NCBI GenBank assembly: GCA_964463165.1
Contig: CAYXBK010000015.1
Location: forward strand, 42,451-106,450
DNA: 64,000 nt
Reading direction: 5' to 3'
Origin: UBA7236 sp964463165
GTDB taxonomy: Bacteria > Bacteroidota > Bacteroidia > Chitinophagales > BACL12
Shown here: piece by piece, positions 8,726 through 15,862 of the stretch
How positions within the stretch are numbered: position 1 is the first letter of the stretch
Layout of the letters: the number at the start of each line of letters is the position of its first letter
The notes under the pieces: generated by a model
What the model was told of the DNA's origin: nothing
What the model saw: the letters and a program-made list of their open reading frames with translations, nothing else
The model's database searches: none
Position numbers and translations under genes: made by a program

Positions 8726-9217
8726 ATGAGAAGAATATATGTCATAGCATTAATGATGGCACTAATAAGTTCATGCACTCTAAACGAACATTCAGATTTA
8801 AAAACTAACGAAACACAAAATATGGAAAAGCAAGAAAAACAAAAAATAGAAACACTTTTAAGTGAGTATCAGAAGTCATTAAATACTTCAGATGCAAAAT
8901 TTGCGCAGTCTTTATACACAAAAGACGGGATTTTTATGCCAACAGAAGCTCCTTCAGGGATTGGATCGATAGGTATTTTGAAATCATACGAATATGTCTT
9001 TTCACAAATCCAGCTGAATATTGAATTCTTTATTGAAGAAATTCAAATAGAAGGAAATATGGCTTTTGCCGTTACCAGTTCGAAAGGTTCATCATTAATC
9101 CGTGCGACAGGAGTATCAATCCCGGAAGCAAACAGAGAATTGTTTGTGTTTGAAAAGGTAAATAATGATTGGAAAATTGCACGATATATGTTTAATAAAA
9201 CCCAACCTGGAAAATAA
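8726..9217 (+). CDS. Lipoprotein with SnoaL/DUF4440-like domain
   Basis: A 163-residue lipoprotein with a type II signal peptide (YVIALMMALISSC, Cys near residue 17). The mature part is an NTF2-fold domain of the DUF4440/SnoaL kind (KIETLLSEYQKSLNTSDAKFAQSLYTKDGIFMPTEAP, ending WKIARYMFNKTQPGK). The frame is open for 80 codons upstream, into the NmrA-like gene. The ATG at 8726 is chosen because it gives a proper lipobox and follows that gene by 1 nt. It is probably membrane-anchored and works with the NmrA-like protein. Confidence 0.75.
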   Translation: MRRIYVIALMMALISSCTLNEHSDLKTNETQNMEKQEKQKIETLLSEYQKSLNTSDAKFAQSLYTKDGIFMPTEAPSGIGSIGILKSYEYVFSQIQLNIEFFIEEIQIEGNMAFAVTSSKGSSLIRATGVSIPEANRELFVFEKVNNDWKIARYMFNKTQPGK

Positions 9218-9392
9218 TCCCCCCCTATATCAAAGGTTTTGCATTAACGGGTGGACAATACGAATAGAAAAATTGGAGAAATTAATAAACTTTGGTTCTG
9301 GCAGACAGTTTATGGTTCAGAAGTTCATCAACCTCAAACCCAAAACGTTATCCGCCATCCTTTACAGACAAACAAACAAAACATTCATATAA

Positions 9393-9710
9393 AAAATGAC
9401 TCCAAAACAAATCCTGCAAAAATGGCTCGATGCATTTAATAAAGCTGATGCGGAGGCGATCTCGGATTTATATGCGGAAGATGCGATCAACCACCAGGTG
9501 GCGAATGAACCTGTTGTTGGGAAAGCGGCAATAAAAAATATGTTTACAACAGAATTTGCGAATGCCGAAATGATTTGTATTCCTGAAAATATATTTGAGG
9601 ACGGCGATTGGGCAATTCTGGAATGGAAAGACCCGCTCGGGCTTCGCGGCTGCGGATTTTTCAAAATAGAGAATGATAAAATAATATTTCAAAGAGGTTA
9701 TTGGGATAAA
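9393..9710. repeat. 318-bp direct repeat, copy 2
   Basis: Second copy of the tract at 5787-6104, same strand. The three differences are all at third codon positions and silent (Gly GGA/GGG, Gly GGT/GGA, Phe TTT/TTC). The sequences upstream and downstream of the tract are not similar, except for a weak likeness in the last codons. Confidence 0.9.
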
Positions 9711-9752
9711 TTATCATTCAACAGATTGCATCCTATTCAGCCGGCTGATTAA
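9396..9752 (+). CDS. SnoaL-like / NTF2-fold protein, copy B
   Basis: A 118-residue paralog of the protein at 5790-6146. Residues 1-108 are identical, after which the tail reads NRLHPIQPAD instead of HKIHNIPLTI. That the only nucleotide changes in the shared part are silent suggests both copies are translated and under selection, or that they were recently homogenised. No cofactor motif is visible. It closes the accessory segment that begins after copy A. Confidence 0.8.
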   Translation: MTPKQILQKWLDAFNKADAEAISDLYAEDAINHQVANEPVVGKAAIKNMFTTEFANAEMICIPENIFEDGDWAILEWKDPLGLRGCGFFKIENDKIIFQRGYWDKLSFNRLHPIQPAD

Positions 9753-9946
9753 AATTTCTTCTTTCTTCAATTTCATTTTAACCCGGCCGGTTCCCGCAAC
9801 ACAACTGCGACTCTCACCTTTTTAGCCAGTTTACCATTACAAACAGAAAGTGGGAATTATGCAATATCCATCCAAAATTCTGTAAGAGTTGAAATTTAAA
9901 ATTACCGGATTTTTACAACCCGTAAATCAAAATTTCATTTTCATTC

Positions 9947-10339
9947 ATGACCATATCCATACTTAAAAGGATTTTCGAAACCTATTCACCAATGTTGTAT
10001 GGCGTGGCTTTGGAAATTTGCGGAACAAAGGAACTGGCTGAAGAGATCATTATAAAAACCTTCGAGAAAATTTATAAACAAAATATCGGAGAACAAGTGA
10101 ACGACGCTTTGTTTATCCCGCTTATTAAAATTCTTTTTCAAACAACCGGCGAACATTTGAAAGAGATGCAAGTGCAGCATGCTATCAATCAGAATCCTTT
10201 TGAAAAAACAACCGAATTGCGCAACGTATTGATTGGGCTTAAGGATTCAGATGTGGGCAACAATGCGCATTCATGTGTGAGCGGAAAATTATTGAGGGAA
10301 GAAATAAATAAAATGCGCAAAGAAAATATTTTATCGTAG
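9947..10339 (+). CDS. Truncated ECF-sigma-like protein (region 2 only)
   Basis: A 130-residue protein whose first 45 residues resemble sigma-70 region 2 (IFETYSPMLYGVALEICGTKELAEEIIIKTFEKIYKQ). The rest lacks a recognisable region 4 helix-turn-helix (no LPxxxRxVFxL-type segment). Such half sigma factors occur in Bacteroidota, sometimes beside surface operons. It could be a degenerate sigma, an anti-sigma-like decoy, or unrelated. It is convergent with the ferritin-like gene, 28 bp away. Confidence 0.45.
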   Translation: MTISILKRIFETYSPMLYGVALEICGTKELAEEIIIKTFEKIYKQNIGEQVNDALFIPLIKILFQTTGEHLKEMQVQHAINQNPFEKTTELRNVLIGLKDSDVGNNAHSCVSGKLLREEINKMRKENILS

Positions 10340-10367
10340 TACAAAGCATTTCGGGTAATCTCACCTT

Positions 10368-11330
10368 TTATACATCAGGCTCTGAATTGCTGATATATTT
10401 GAAGGTCGGCCCTGCATTACCCTCTTTTCCGATCAACGGAATTTGCATCAGTTTTTTTGCGATGGGCTCGAGCATCAGCATGATATAAATCCCATCCTGA
10501 ATATTCCCGTAACCGTTATAAGCAAGGTGCAATGCATCAAGCATATTGCTGTAGAGCGTATTAAATTTCTTATTTAATTGTTTCGCTTCATCACTGAAAT
10601 AATTCTCATCAGGATTTGGAGCAACAGGATATACATCTTCTTCAATTTTCCATTTTCCGGAATTGATCAGATGAAATATTTCATTGAATTTCCAGTAATG
10701 CGTTAATTCATGATCTTTATCGTAATGATTTTTCAGATTATGCCCCTCCCCCTGATCCAGAATTTCTTCCATGGCCGCAACTGCTTCTTCTCTGCTGCTA
10801 ACCGTATATAAAATTCCATGGGCAGGGTTTGCAGAATTATCTATTTGCCCTCCATGCCTGAAATCATCATCTGAAATGATCGGGTCGTTTATTAAATGAA
10901 TGATCATCCGGTAAAACTGCCCGATCGTTGCCCATTTTTTTTCCAGATGCACTTCTTCCAGTATTTCTTCGGGCAATTCAATTCGCATAAAAGTTTCTAT
11001 TGCATCGGCGCTGCAAGGAGCAAGTCCAACTTTAAATGCATTCACCGTATGTGAATGCCCCGGCAGATAAGAAGGATAATCCGGAATAAATTCCTTTCCC
11101 TGAATCAGTGGTTTACCGCCTAATGCATTCAGAATATTACAAGCCATTCCCATATGCAGCATTTCTTCCCTGATGACACTTAAAATTAAAGCAGCAGCAT
11201 TTTGGGCATGCTCCGACGTGCCGAATACAGACCAGTAAGCAGTGAGATATGGCGGTAAGGTAGCATGCTCGATCTCAATCGCCGTTTGCAAATGTTCCTT
11301 TAATTTATTTATTAAATAGCTGTGTGTCAT
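10368..11330 (-). CDS. Ferritin-like protein (VioB/iminophenylpyruvate-type domain)
   Basis: A 320-residue four-helix protein of the ferritin-like family (Pfam ferritin-like, found in the VioB N-terminal region). Helix motifs with candidate metal ligands are AIEIEHATLPPYLTAYW (residues 17-33) and ILSVIREEMLHMGMACNILNALGG (49-72), the latter with the E-E-x-x-H pattern; GEGHNL near 193-198 follows. In VioB the domain accompanies an iminophenylpyruvate dimer reaction in violacein synthesis. Stand-alone versions are uncharacterised, and no violacein genes are near. It is transcribed divergently from the beta-lactamase gene. Confidence 0.8.
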   Translation of the reverse strand: MTHSYLINKLKEHLQTAIEIEHATLPPYLTAYWSVFGTSEHAQNAAALILSVIREEMLHMGMACNILNALGGKPLIQGKEFIPDYPSYLPGHSHTVNAFKVGLAPCSADAIETFMRIELPEEILEEVHLEKKWATIGQFYRMIIHLINDPIISDDDFRHGGQIDNSANPAHGILYTVSSREEAVAAMEEILDQGEGHNLKNHYDKDHELTHYWKFNEIFHLINSGKWKIEEDVYPVAPNPDENYFSDEAKQLNKKFNTLYSNMLDALHLAYNGYGNIQDGIYIMLMLEPIAKKLMQIPLIGKEGNAGPTFKYISNSEPDV

Positions 11331-11414
11331 GAACCGGTTTTAAACAACAGCGAATTTACATTTTTGAGTTGAAATATTTTCTTAATTTTAACTGGATAAA
11401 AAAATACGTCAGGC

Positions 11415-12233
11415 ATGTTGTTAAAAAATCTCTTTCATGTCCGGGTGCTTTTCATTTGCATCATTTTTATGGTGTTGCCTGGTTTTAATTCAACCGAAAC
11501 GAAAGAGGTGCGCAATTTCAAAAATTATTTTGATGCATTCCAGGTATCAGGTTCATTTATATTGTACGATCAGGATAACAACCATTCTGTTGTATACAAC
11601 GAACAGCAATTAAATGAACAATTTATTCCTGCTTCCACATTTAAAATCTGCAATTCCCTTATCGGCCTTGAAACAGGTATTATTCCCGATGAAAATTTTA
11701 TTATTCCATGGGATAGCGTTGTGCGGAGAAACCCGGACTGGAACGCAAGTCAGGATTTGAAAACTGCTTTTAAAAATTCAACGGTATGGTATTACCAGGA
11801 ATTAGCAAGGCGGGTGGGTGGAGAAAAAATGGATTACTGGCTGAAAAAAGCAGGTTACGGGAATGCCGACACATCGGGTGGTATCGACCAATTCTGGTTA
11901 ACGGGTGGATTGCGCATTTCACCTGCAGAACAAATTGATTTTTTAAAAAGATTATATCATAATGAGCTGCCTTTTTCACAGCGGTCAATGGACATTGTGA
12001 AAAAAATTATGATACAGGAAGAAACAACTGAATATATTCTGCGCATGAAAACAGGCTGGGGCGTGATGCAGGATACGGATATCGGATGGGATGTCGGTTA
12101 CCTTGAAGCAAACAATCATGTTTATTATTTTGCCAACTGTATTCAATGCAACGATCCGAATAATATGAATTTTGGTATTGCACGTACAGCAATTGTTGAT
12201 TCAGTTCTGCATGAATTAAAATTAAAAGAATAA
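11415..12233 (+). CDS. Class D (OXA-type) beta-lactamase
   Basis: A 272-residue periplasmic serine beta-lactamase. It has a hydrophobic leader (VLFICIIFMVLPGF) and all class D motifs: S74-T-F-K77, S122-T-V124, Y148-G-N150, W161 where the carboxylated-lysine-shielding Trp lies, and K212-T-G followed by W. The length is normal for OXA enzymes. The context is chromosomal with no integron, transposase or other resistance gene, so it looks like an intrinsic species enzyme. Which beta-lactams it hydrolyses cannot be told from sequence. The next gene starts 3 nt later and is probably cotranscribed. Confidence 0.9.
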   Translation: MLLKNLFHVRVLFICIIFMVLPGFNSTETKEVRNFKNYFDAFQVSGSFILYDQDNNHSVVYNEQQLNEQFIPASTFKICNSLIGLETGIIPDENFIIPWDSVVRRNPDWNASQDLKTAFKNSTVWYYQELARRVGGEKMDYWLKKAGYGNADTSGGIDQFWLTGGLRISPAEQIDFLKRLYHNELPFSQRSMDIVKKIMIQEETTEYILRMKTGWGVMQDTDIGWDVGYLEANNHVYYFANCIQCNDPNNMNFGIARTAIVDSVLHELKLKE

Positions 12234-12235
12234 AC

Positions 12236-12628
12236 TTGTCTGCCGCATTTGATAAAATTAAATCACTGACGCAGCTCTATTCACTTTTGCCGGATCACGA
12301 ACGCATTATGGTGGATGTTTTAAGGCAGATTGTATTACACACTTTACCGGATTGCAAAGAAAAAATATCATTTAATGTTCCTTATTTTTTCCGGAAGAAG
12401 GGTATCTGCATCATCTGGCCTGCAACAATACCGCGGGGCGGCATCAAATCAGGAGTGTTATTCGGTATCTGGTACGGAAATAAAATTCCCGATCCGGATG
12501 GCTATCTGAAGCACGGAACGAACAAACAGATATTTTATAAAATATTCCAGTCGGTTGATGAAATAAAAGAAAAACCGATCATGAAATTATTGAAAGCAGC
12601 AAAGCAACTGGATGATACATGGAAATAA
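12236..12628 (+). CDS. DUF1801 domain protein
   Basis: A 130-residue protein of the DUF1801/YdhG family (LPDHERIMVDVLRQIVLHTLPDCKEKISFNVPYF at the start, SGVLFGIWYGNKI in the middle). Members are small cytoplasmic proteins of unknown function. The start is TTG, 2 nt after the beta-lactamase stop. The first in-frame ATG would remove the conserved first helix. Confidence 0.7.
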   Translation: MSAAFDKIKSLTQLYSLLPDHERIMVDVLRQIVLHTLPDCKEKISFNVPYFFRKKGICIIWPATIPRGGIKSGVLFGIWYGNKIPDPDGYLKHGTNKQIFYKIFQSVDEIKEKPIMKLLKAAKQLDDTWK

Positions 12629-12641
12629 ATACGCTTCCAAT

Positions 12642-12851
12642 TCAATCAAGCGCCACACAATCAAATCCAACTTCATTTAAAACAGCGATGATCGATTCAT
12701 TGCAAATCAATTCTCCCGCAACCCGCAAAATTTTATCACAATCTTCAAGATCGAAATTTATTTTATAATGCGGATACAACGTATTTAATTTATGGATCAG
12801 CCATTGTGCAGGTTCCGGCGCATTAACATTCGTTTTAAAAACTTCCACCAT
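12642..12851 (-). CDS. Small HMA-like protein lacking CxxC
   Basis: A 69-residue protein with the beta-alpha-beta-beta-alpha-beta pattern of heavy-metal-associated domains (MVEVFKTNVNAPEPAQWL, INFDLEDCDKILRVAG, SIIAVLNEVGFDCVALD) but without the metal-binding CxxC. Similar short FKTNV/NFDLEDCD proteins are frequent in Bacteroidota. The role is unknown. It is in line with the VOC gene at 12882-13304, 30 bp upstream, on the same strand. Confidence 0.6.
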   Translation of the reverse strand: MVEVFKTNVNAPEPAQWLIHKLNTLYPHYKINFDLEDCDKILRVAGELICNESIIAVLNEVGFDCVALD

Positions 12852-12881
12852 GAGATCGGTATGAATTGCTGCAGCAGTTAA

Positions 12882-13304
12882 TTATACAGTTTTGCCGTCG
12901 TAATTGATCATCCAGCCGACACCAAATTTATCTACACACATACCAAAAAGATCGGCCCAGAATGTTTTTTCCAGGGGCATATTTATTTTACCTCCTTCAG
13001 AAAGGCCATCAAAAATACTTTTTGCATGTGCCTCGCTGTTTGCATTCACAGATATCCAGCAATTATCCCCGAATTTTGCAGGCGGATAAGACGATGGACA
13101 ATCACTTCCCAATAAAAATGAATCTTCCCCGATCGGTAATGAAATATGCAGGATGCGGTTACCGTCTTCTTTTTCCGGGCTGTCAAAAGGCATATCTTTA
13201 TACCGCTGCAAATTATTGAATTCATTTCCGAAAACGGATTTATAATGGTTGAATGCGTCTTCCGCATTTCCGTTGAAATTTAAATAAGGATTTAAAGTTG
13301 CCAT
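12882..13304 (-). CDS. VOC-family protein (PhnB-like), copy 1
   Basis: A 140-residue glyoxalase-fold protein of the PhnB / 3-demethylubiquinone-9 methyltransferase-like VOC group. It has the opening LNPYLNFNGNAEDAFNHYKSVFG, the central strand SFLLGSDCPSS and the C-terminal FWADLFGMCVDKFGVGWMINY. PhnB-like proteins bind a divalent metal or small ligand, and their reaction is mostly unknown. A second PhnB-like gene lies 51 bp upstream on the same strand. Confidence 0.85.
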   Translation of the reverse strand: MATLNPYLNFNGNAEDAFNHYKSVFGNEFNNLQRYKDMPFDSPEKEDGNRILHISLPIGEDSFLLGSDCPSSYPPAKFGDNCWISVNANSEAHAKSIFDGLSEGGKINMPLEKTFWADLFGMCVDKFGVGWMINYDGKTV

Positions 13305-13355
13305 TGTTTTTATTTTTGAATGAAATAATTAATTCTATTTTAGAAACCGGATGCA

Positions 13356-13757
13356 CTATAAATATAAAAGCCAGTTCATGCCGAATTTATCCGTAATCGC
13401 TCCGATGGTACCCGCATAAAATTCATGAAGCGGCCTCGTGATTTTCCCGCCCGCAGACAATTTCGAAAAAAAATCTTTGATCTCCGTTTCATTGCTGCAT
13501 GTTAAAGAAATAAAAATACGGCCCTTTGCATTTTCATCTTCCGGTCCGCCCATATCCGATGCCATGATCATCATACCGTCGTGCATTAAAGTTGCATGCA
13601 GAATATGATCCTGCACATCAGATGGCCATTCAGCAGACATCGGCGAATCATGAATTGTTTGCAACGAAAGTTCACCGCCAAAACAGGCCTGATAAAACTG
13701 CATCGCTTCCCGGCAATTTCCATTGAAAATGAGGTACGGATGAATCTGCATATGCAT
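13356..13757 (-). CDS. VOC-family protein (PhnB-like), copy 2
   Basis: A 133-residue PhnB-like VOC protein (IHPYLIFNGNCREAMQFYQACFGGEL at the start, DKFGMNWLLYL at the end). It is a clear paralog of the neighbouring 140-residue VOC protein, with the same length and motif order but divergent sequence. A second Met at residue 3 is an alternative start. Its 5' end faces the GlxA-type regulator gene, so the 104-bp gap holds two divergent promoters. Confidence 0.85.
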   Translation of the reverse strand: MHMQIHPYLIFNGNCREAMQFYQACFGGELSLQTIHDSPMSAEWPSDVQDHILHATLMHDGMMIMASDMGGPEDENAKGRIFISLTCSNETEIKDFFSKLSAGGKITRPLHEFYAGTIGAITDKFGMNWLLYL

Positions 13758-13826
13758 TGAATAATAGCTGCAAACTTATTTCAGGATCCGAAAATGGTGA
13801 GGGTGCAAACACGGCAATGTATGGGG

Positions 13827-13857
13827 TTGATTGCGACAAGAACATGGTGTAGATTTG
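13827..13857 (+). promoter_or_regulatory. Promoter of the GlxA-type regulator
   Basis: TTG at 13827-13829 and TAGATTTG at 13850-13857 fit the Bacteroidota -33/-7 consensus with a 20-bp spacer. The -7 box ends 4 nt before the ATG at 13862, so transcription should begin at or next to the start codon. Confidence 0.5.
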
Positions 13858-13861
13858 CCTT

Positions 13862-14842
13862 ATGAAACATGTTTCCATTCTGGTGCCTCGTGGTGCCGCA
13901 GCCCTGAGTTGTATTGAAGGATCGTATAAAGCTTTTACAACAGCAAATACTTTTTTGATAAATAAAGGAAATGAACCGCTATTTCGTGTGGAGCTTGTCG
14001 GCATTTCAAATGAACCACAGGTATACGACAAATTATTTAAGGTGGAACCGGATATATCAATTGATGCATTGCAAAAAACCGATCTGATCATTATTCCCGC
14101 CGTGAATGGAAAATGGGAAGATGTGATTGCTTTAAACGAGCCGTTTTTTCCCTGGATTCGTGAAAGGCATGCGGAAGGTGCGGAAGTTGCAAGTTTATGT
14201 GTGGGAGCTTTTCTGCTTGCTGCAACAGGTTTGCTGGAGGGAAAAAGTTGTTCGACACATTGGCTGGGTCACGATGATTTCATTAAAATGTTTCCCGGGA
14301 TACATCTGGTATCGGATAAAATAATTACGGATGAAAATGGAATTTATTCAAGCGGCGGTGCAAATTCATTCTGGAATTTATTATTATACATTATAGAAAA
14401 ATATACCACACGAGAACTTGCAGTGCAGGAAGCAAAATTTTATGAAATTGAAATCGATAGGAATAATCAGTCGCAGTTTATGATATTCAACGGACAAAAA
14501 AGCCATGAAGATGAACCCGTGAAAAAAGCACAGGAGTTTATTGAGCAGCATTTTCATGAAAAAACAAGTGTCGAACAATTGGCGGACATGTTTGCGATCG
14601 GCAGAAGAAGTTTTGAAAGGCGTTTTAAGAAAGCAACAAATAATACAATCGTGGAATATATTCAGCGGGTGAAAATTGAAGCGGCGAAAAAAAATCTTGA
14701 GAACAGCAGAAAAAATATAAATGAGGTGATGTATGAAGTAGGGTATTCAGATACGAAAGCCTTCAGAACAACTTTCAAAAAAATAACCGGCCTCTCTCCT
14801 ATTGAATACCGCAATAAATTCAACCGTGAAGTTGCAGCATAA
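13862..14842 (+). CDS. GlxA-type AraC-family regulator with DJ-1/PfpI domain
   Basis: A 326-residue regulator. Residues 1-190 form a DJ-1/PfpI-like domain with the nucleophile-elbow region VASLCVGAFLLAATGLLEGK. Residues 225-322 are an AraC-type double helix-turn-helix (SVEQLADMFAIGRRSFERRFKKATN and INEVMYEVGYSDTKAFRTTFKKITGLSPIEYRNKF). In GlxA/FtrA/ArgR-type regulators the first domain senses a metabolite. The target genes are unknown, and the divergent VOC genes are candidates. Confidence 0.9.
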   Translation: MKHVSILVPRGAAALSCIEGSYKAFTTANTFLINKGNEPLFRVELVGISNEPQVYDKLFKVEPDISIDALQKTDLIIIPAVNGKWEDVIALNEPFFPWIRERHAEGAEVASLCVGAFLLAATGLLEGKSCSTHWLGHDDFIKMFPGIHLVSDKIITDENGIYSSGGANSFWNLLLYIIEKYTTRELAVQEAKFYEIEIDRNNQSQFMIFNGQKSHEDEPVKKAQEFIEQHFHEKTSVEQLADMFAIGRRSFERRFKKATNNTIVEYIQRVKIEAAKKNLENSRKNINEVMYEVGYSDTKAFRTTFKKITGLSPIEYRNKFNREVAA

Positions 14843-14889
14843 TAAATTTCATGCTGAAAAGTAAAATTGCTTTAATACAATCCGATACG

Positions 14890-14897
14890 TAGTTTTA
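14890..14897 (+). promoter_or_regulatory. -7-like element before lipoprotein gene
   Basis: TAGTTTTA resembles the TAnnTTTG box and ends 4 nt before the ATG at 14902, the same close spacing seen at the GlxA-type regulator gene. The last base departs from consensus. Confidence 0.3.
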
Positions 14898-14901
14898 CTT
14901 T

Positions 14902-15327
14902 ATGAAATTTATCACGATCATTTCCATATTGTTTATTGCAGCCTGCGGCACAAAACAAAAATCAATTCCTTCTGCGTTTTCTGAGGGTGCACATTGTTAC
15001 CGGTATGTTTTGAGTTTCGACACGATCTCAATGCAGATTCAAATTAATGGCGATCGGTTTTCAGGCTCAATGGATTATCAGTTTTTTGAAAAAGACCAAA
15101 GCCATGGAACGATAAGCGGAACAATTGCGGGTGATAAACTGATCGGTGATTATAAATTTTCTTCAGAGGGAACAGAATCAGTTTCACAGATTATATTTAA
15201 GAAAAATACTGATGACCTGCAGGTGGGTTTCGGAGAAATGGAAGAAAAAGACGGACGCCTTGTTTATAAAGATACGGCAAGCCTGAAATTCGAAACATTT
15301 ATTCTGAATGAGATACCTTGTAAATAA
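14902..15327 (+). CDS. Small lipoprotein, hypothetical
   Basis: A 141-residue lipoprotein (lipobox LFIAAC, Cys near residue 15). The mature part alternates short strands (MQIQINGDRFSGSMDYQFFEKDQSHGTISGTIAGDKLIGDYKF), the pattern of small beta-barrel lipoproteins in which GxxxG-rich strands repeat. No enzyme motif is seen. It is well translated-looking and not part of an obvious operon. Confidence 0.6.
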   Translation: MKFITIISILFIAACGTKQKSIPSAFSEGAHCYRYVLSFDTISMQIQINGDRFSGSMDYQFFEKDQSHGTISGTIAGDKLIGDYKFSSEGTESVSQIIFKKNTDDLQVGFGEMEEKDGRLVYKDTASLKFETFILNEIPCK

Positions 15328-15425
15328 TGTGTCATCTCTTGCAATGCATATGATTTTTGTCAAAAGGCTATAAATGTTTACCACCATTCGGGCATTTTGC
15401 ATAACTTTCTGTAAAAATCATACAG

Positions 15426-15842
15426 ATGGCAACCCAATCCTACAAATTTCCTACTTTGATCGGCATATTGAGTATCGCCGCACTCAGCGCTTCATGTGGT
15501 AAAGAAAAAACAGCAGACGACAATACCAGCCCCGTTATTATTGTGCAGGACCCATTTTCCGGGGAGCAGTTCAATTACCAGGATACCGTTCATTTATCTG
15601 CAGATATATCGGATGAATCGGAAATAAAAGATGTAACGGTTTCCATTATCACAGCCTCAGATACAATAGAATTCTGGCCACCGGCTCCTGTTGTTTTTGG
15701 AAATGTAACGAGTTACAGCCTCGATGATGACATTATAAACGGAATTGCAGTTGCTGTACCAACCGATGTGATCATGCGTTTTTCCGCATCAGATAAACAT
15801 GATAATTCTGCATTTGTGGATGTGGCGATTCAACTAAAATAA
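15426..15842 (+). CDS. Lipoprotein with Ig-like fold, hypothetical
   Basis: A 138-residue lipoprotein (lipobox ALSASC, Cys near residue 24). The mature domain looks like a bacterial Ig-like or DUF4625-like sandwich (SPVIIVQDPFSGEQFNYQDTVHLSADISDESEIKDVTVSI, then IMRFSASDKHDNSAFVDVAIQLK). It is convergent with the giant beta-helix gene, 20 bp away. Confidence 0.6.
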   Translation: MATQSYKFPTLIGILSIAALSASCGKEKTADDNTSPVIIVQDPFSGEQFNYQDTVHLSADISDESEIKDVTVSIITASDTIEFWPPAPVVFGNVTSYSLDDDIINGIAVAVPTDVIMRFSASDKHDNSAFVDVAIQLK

Positions 15843-15862
15843 TATAACGCATCAGGGCTTGA

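Noticed and set aside
11415..12628. Possible resistance cassette (beta-lactamase plus DUF1801)
   Set aside because: No integrase, attC site or insertion sequence is visible nearby, and base composition matches the neighbours.
13672..14091. 139-residue minus frame spanning the GlxA-type regulator 5' end
   Set aside because: It overlaps two convincing genes and a promoter, and contains no domain-like segment.
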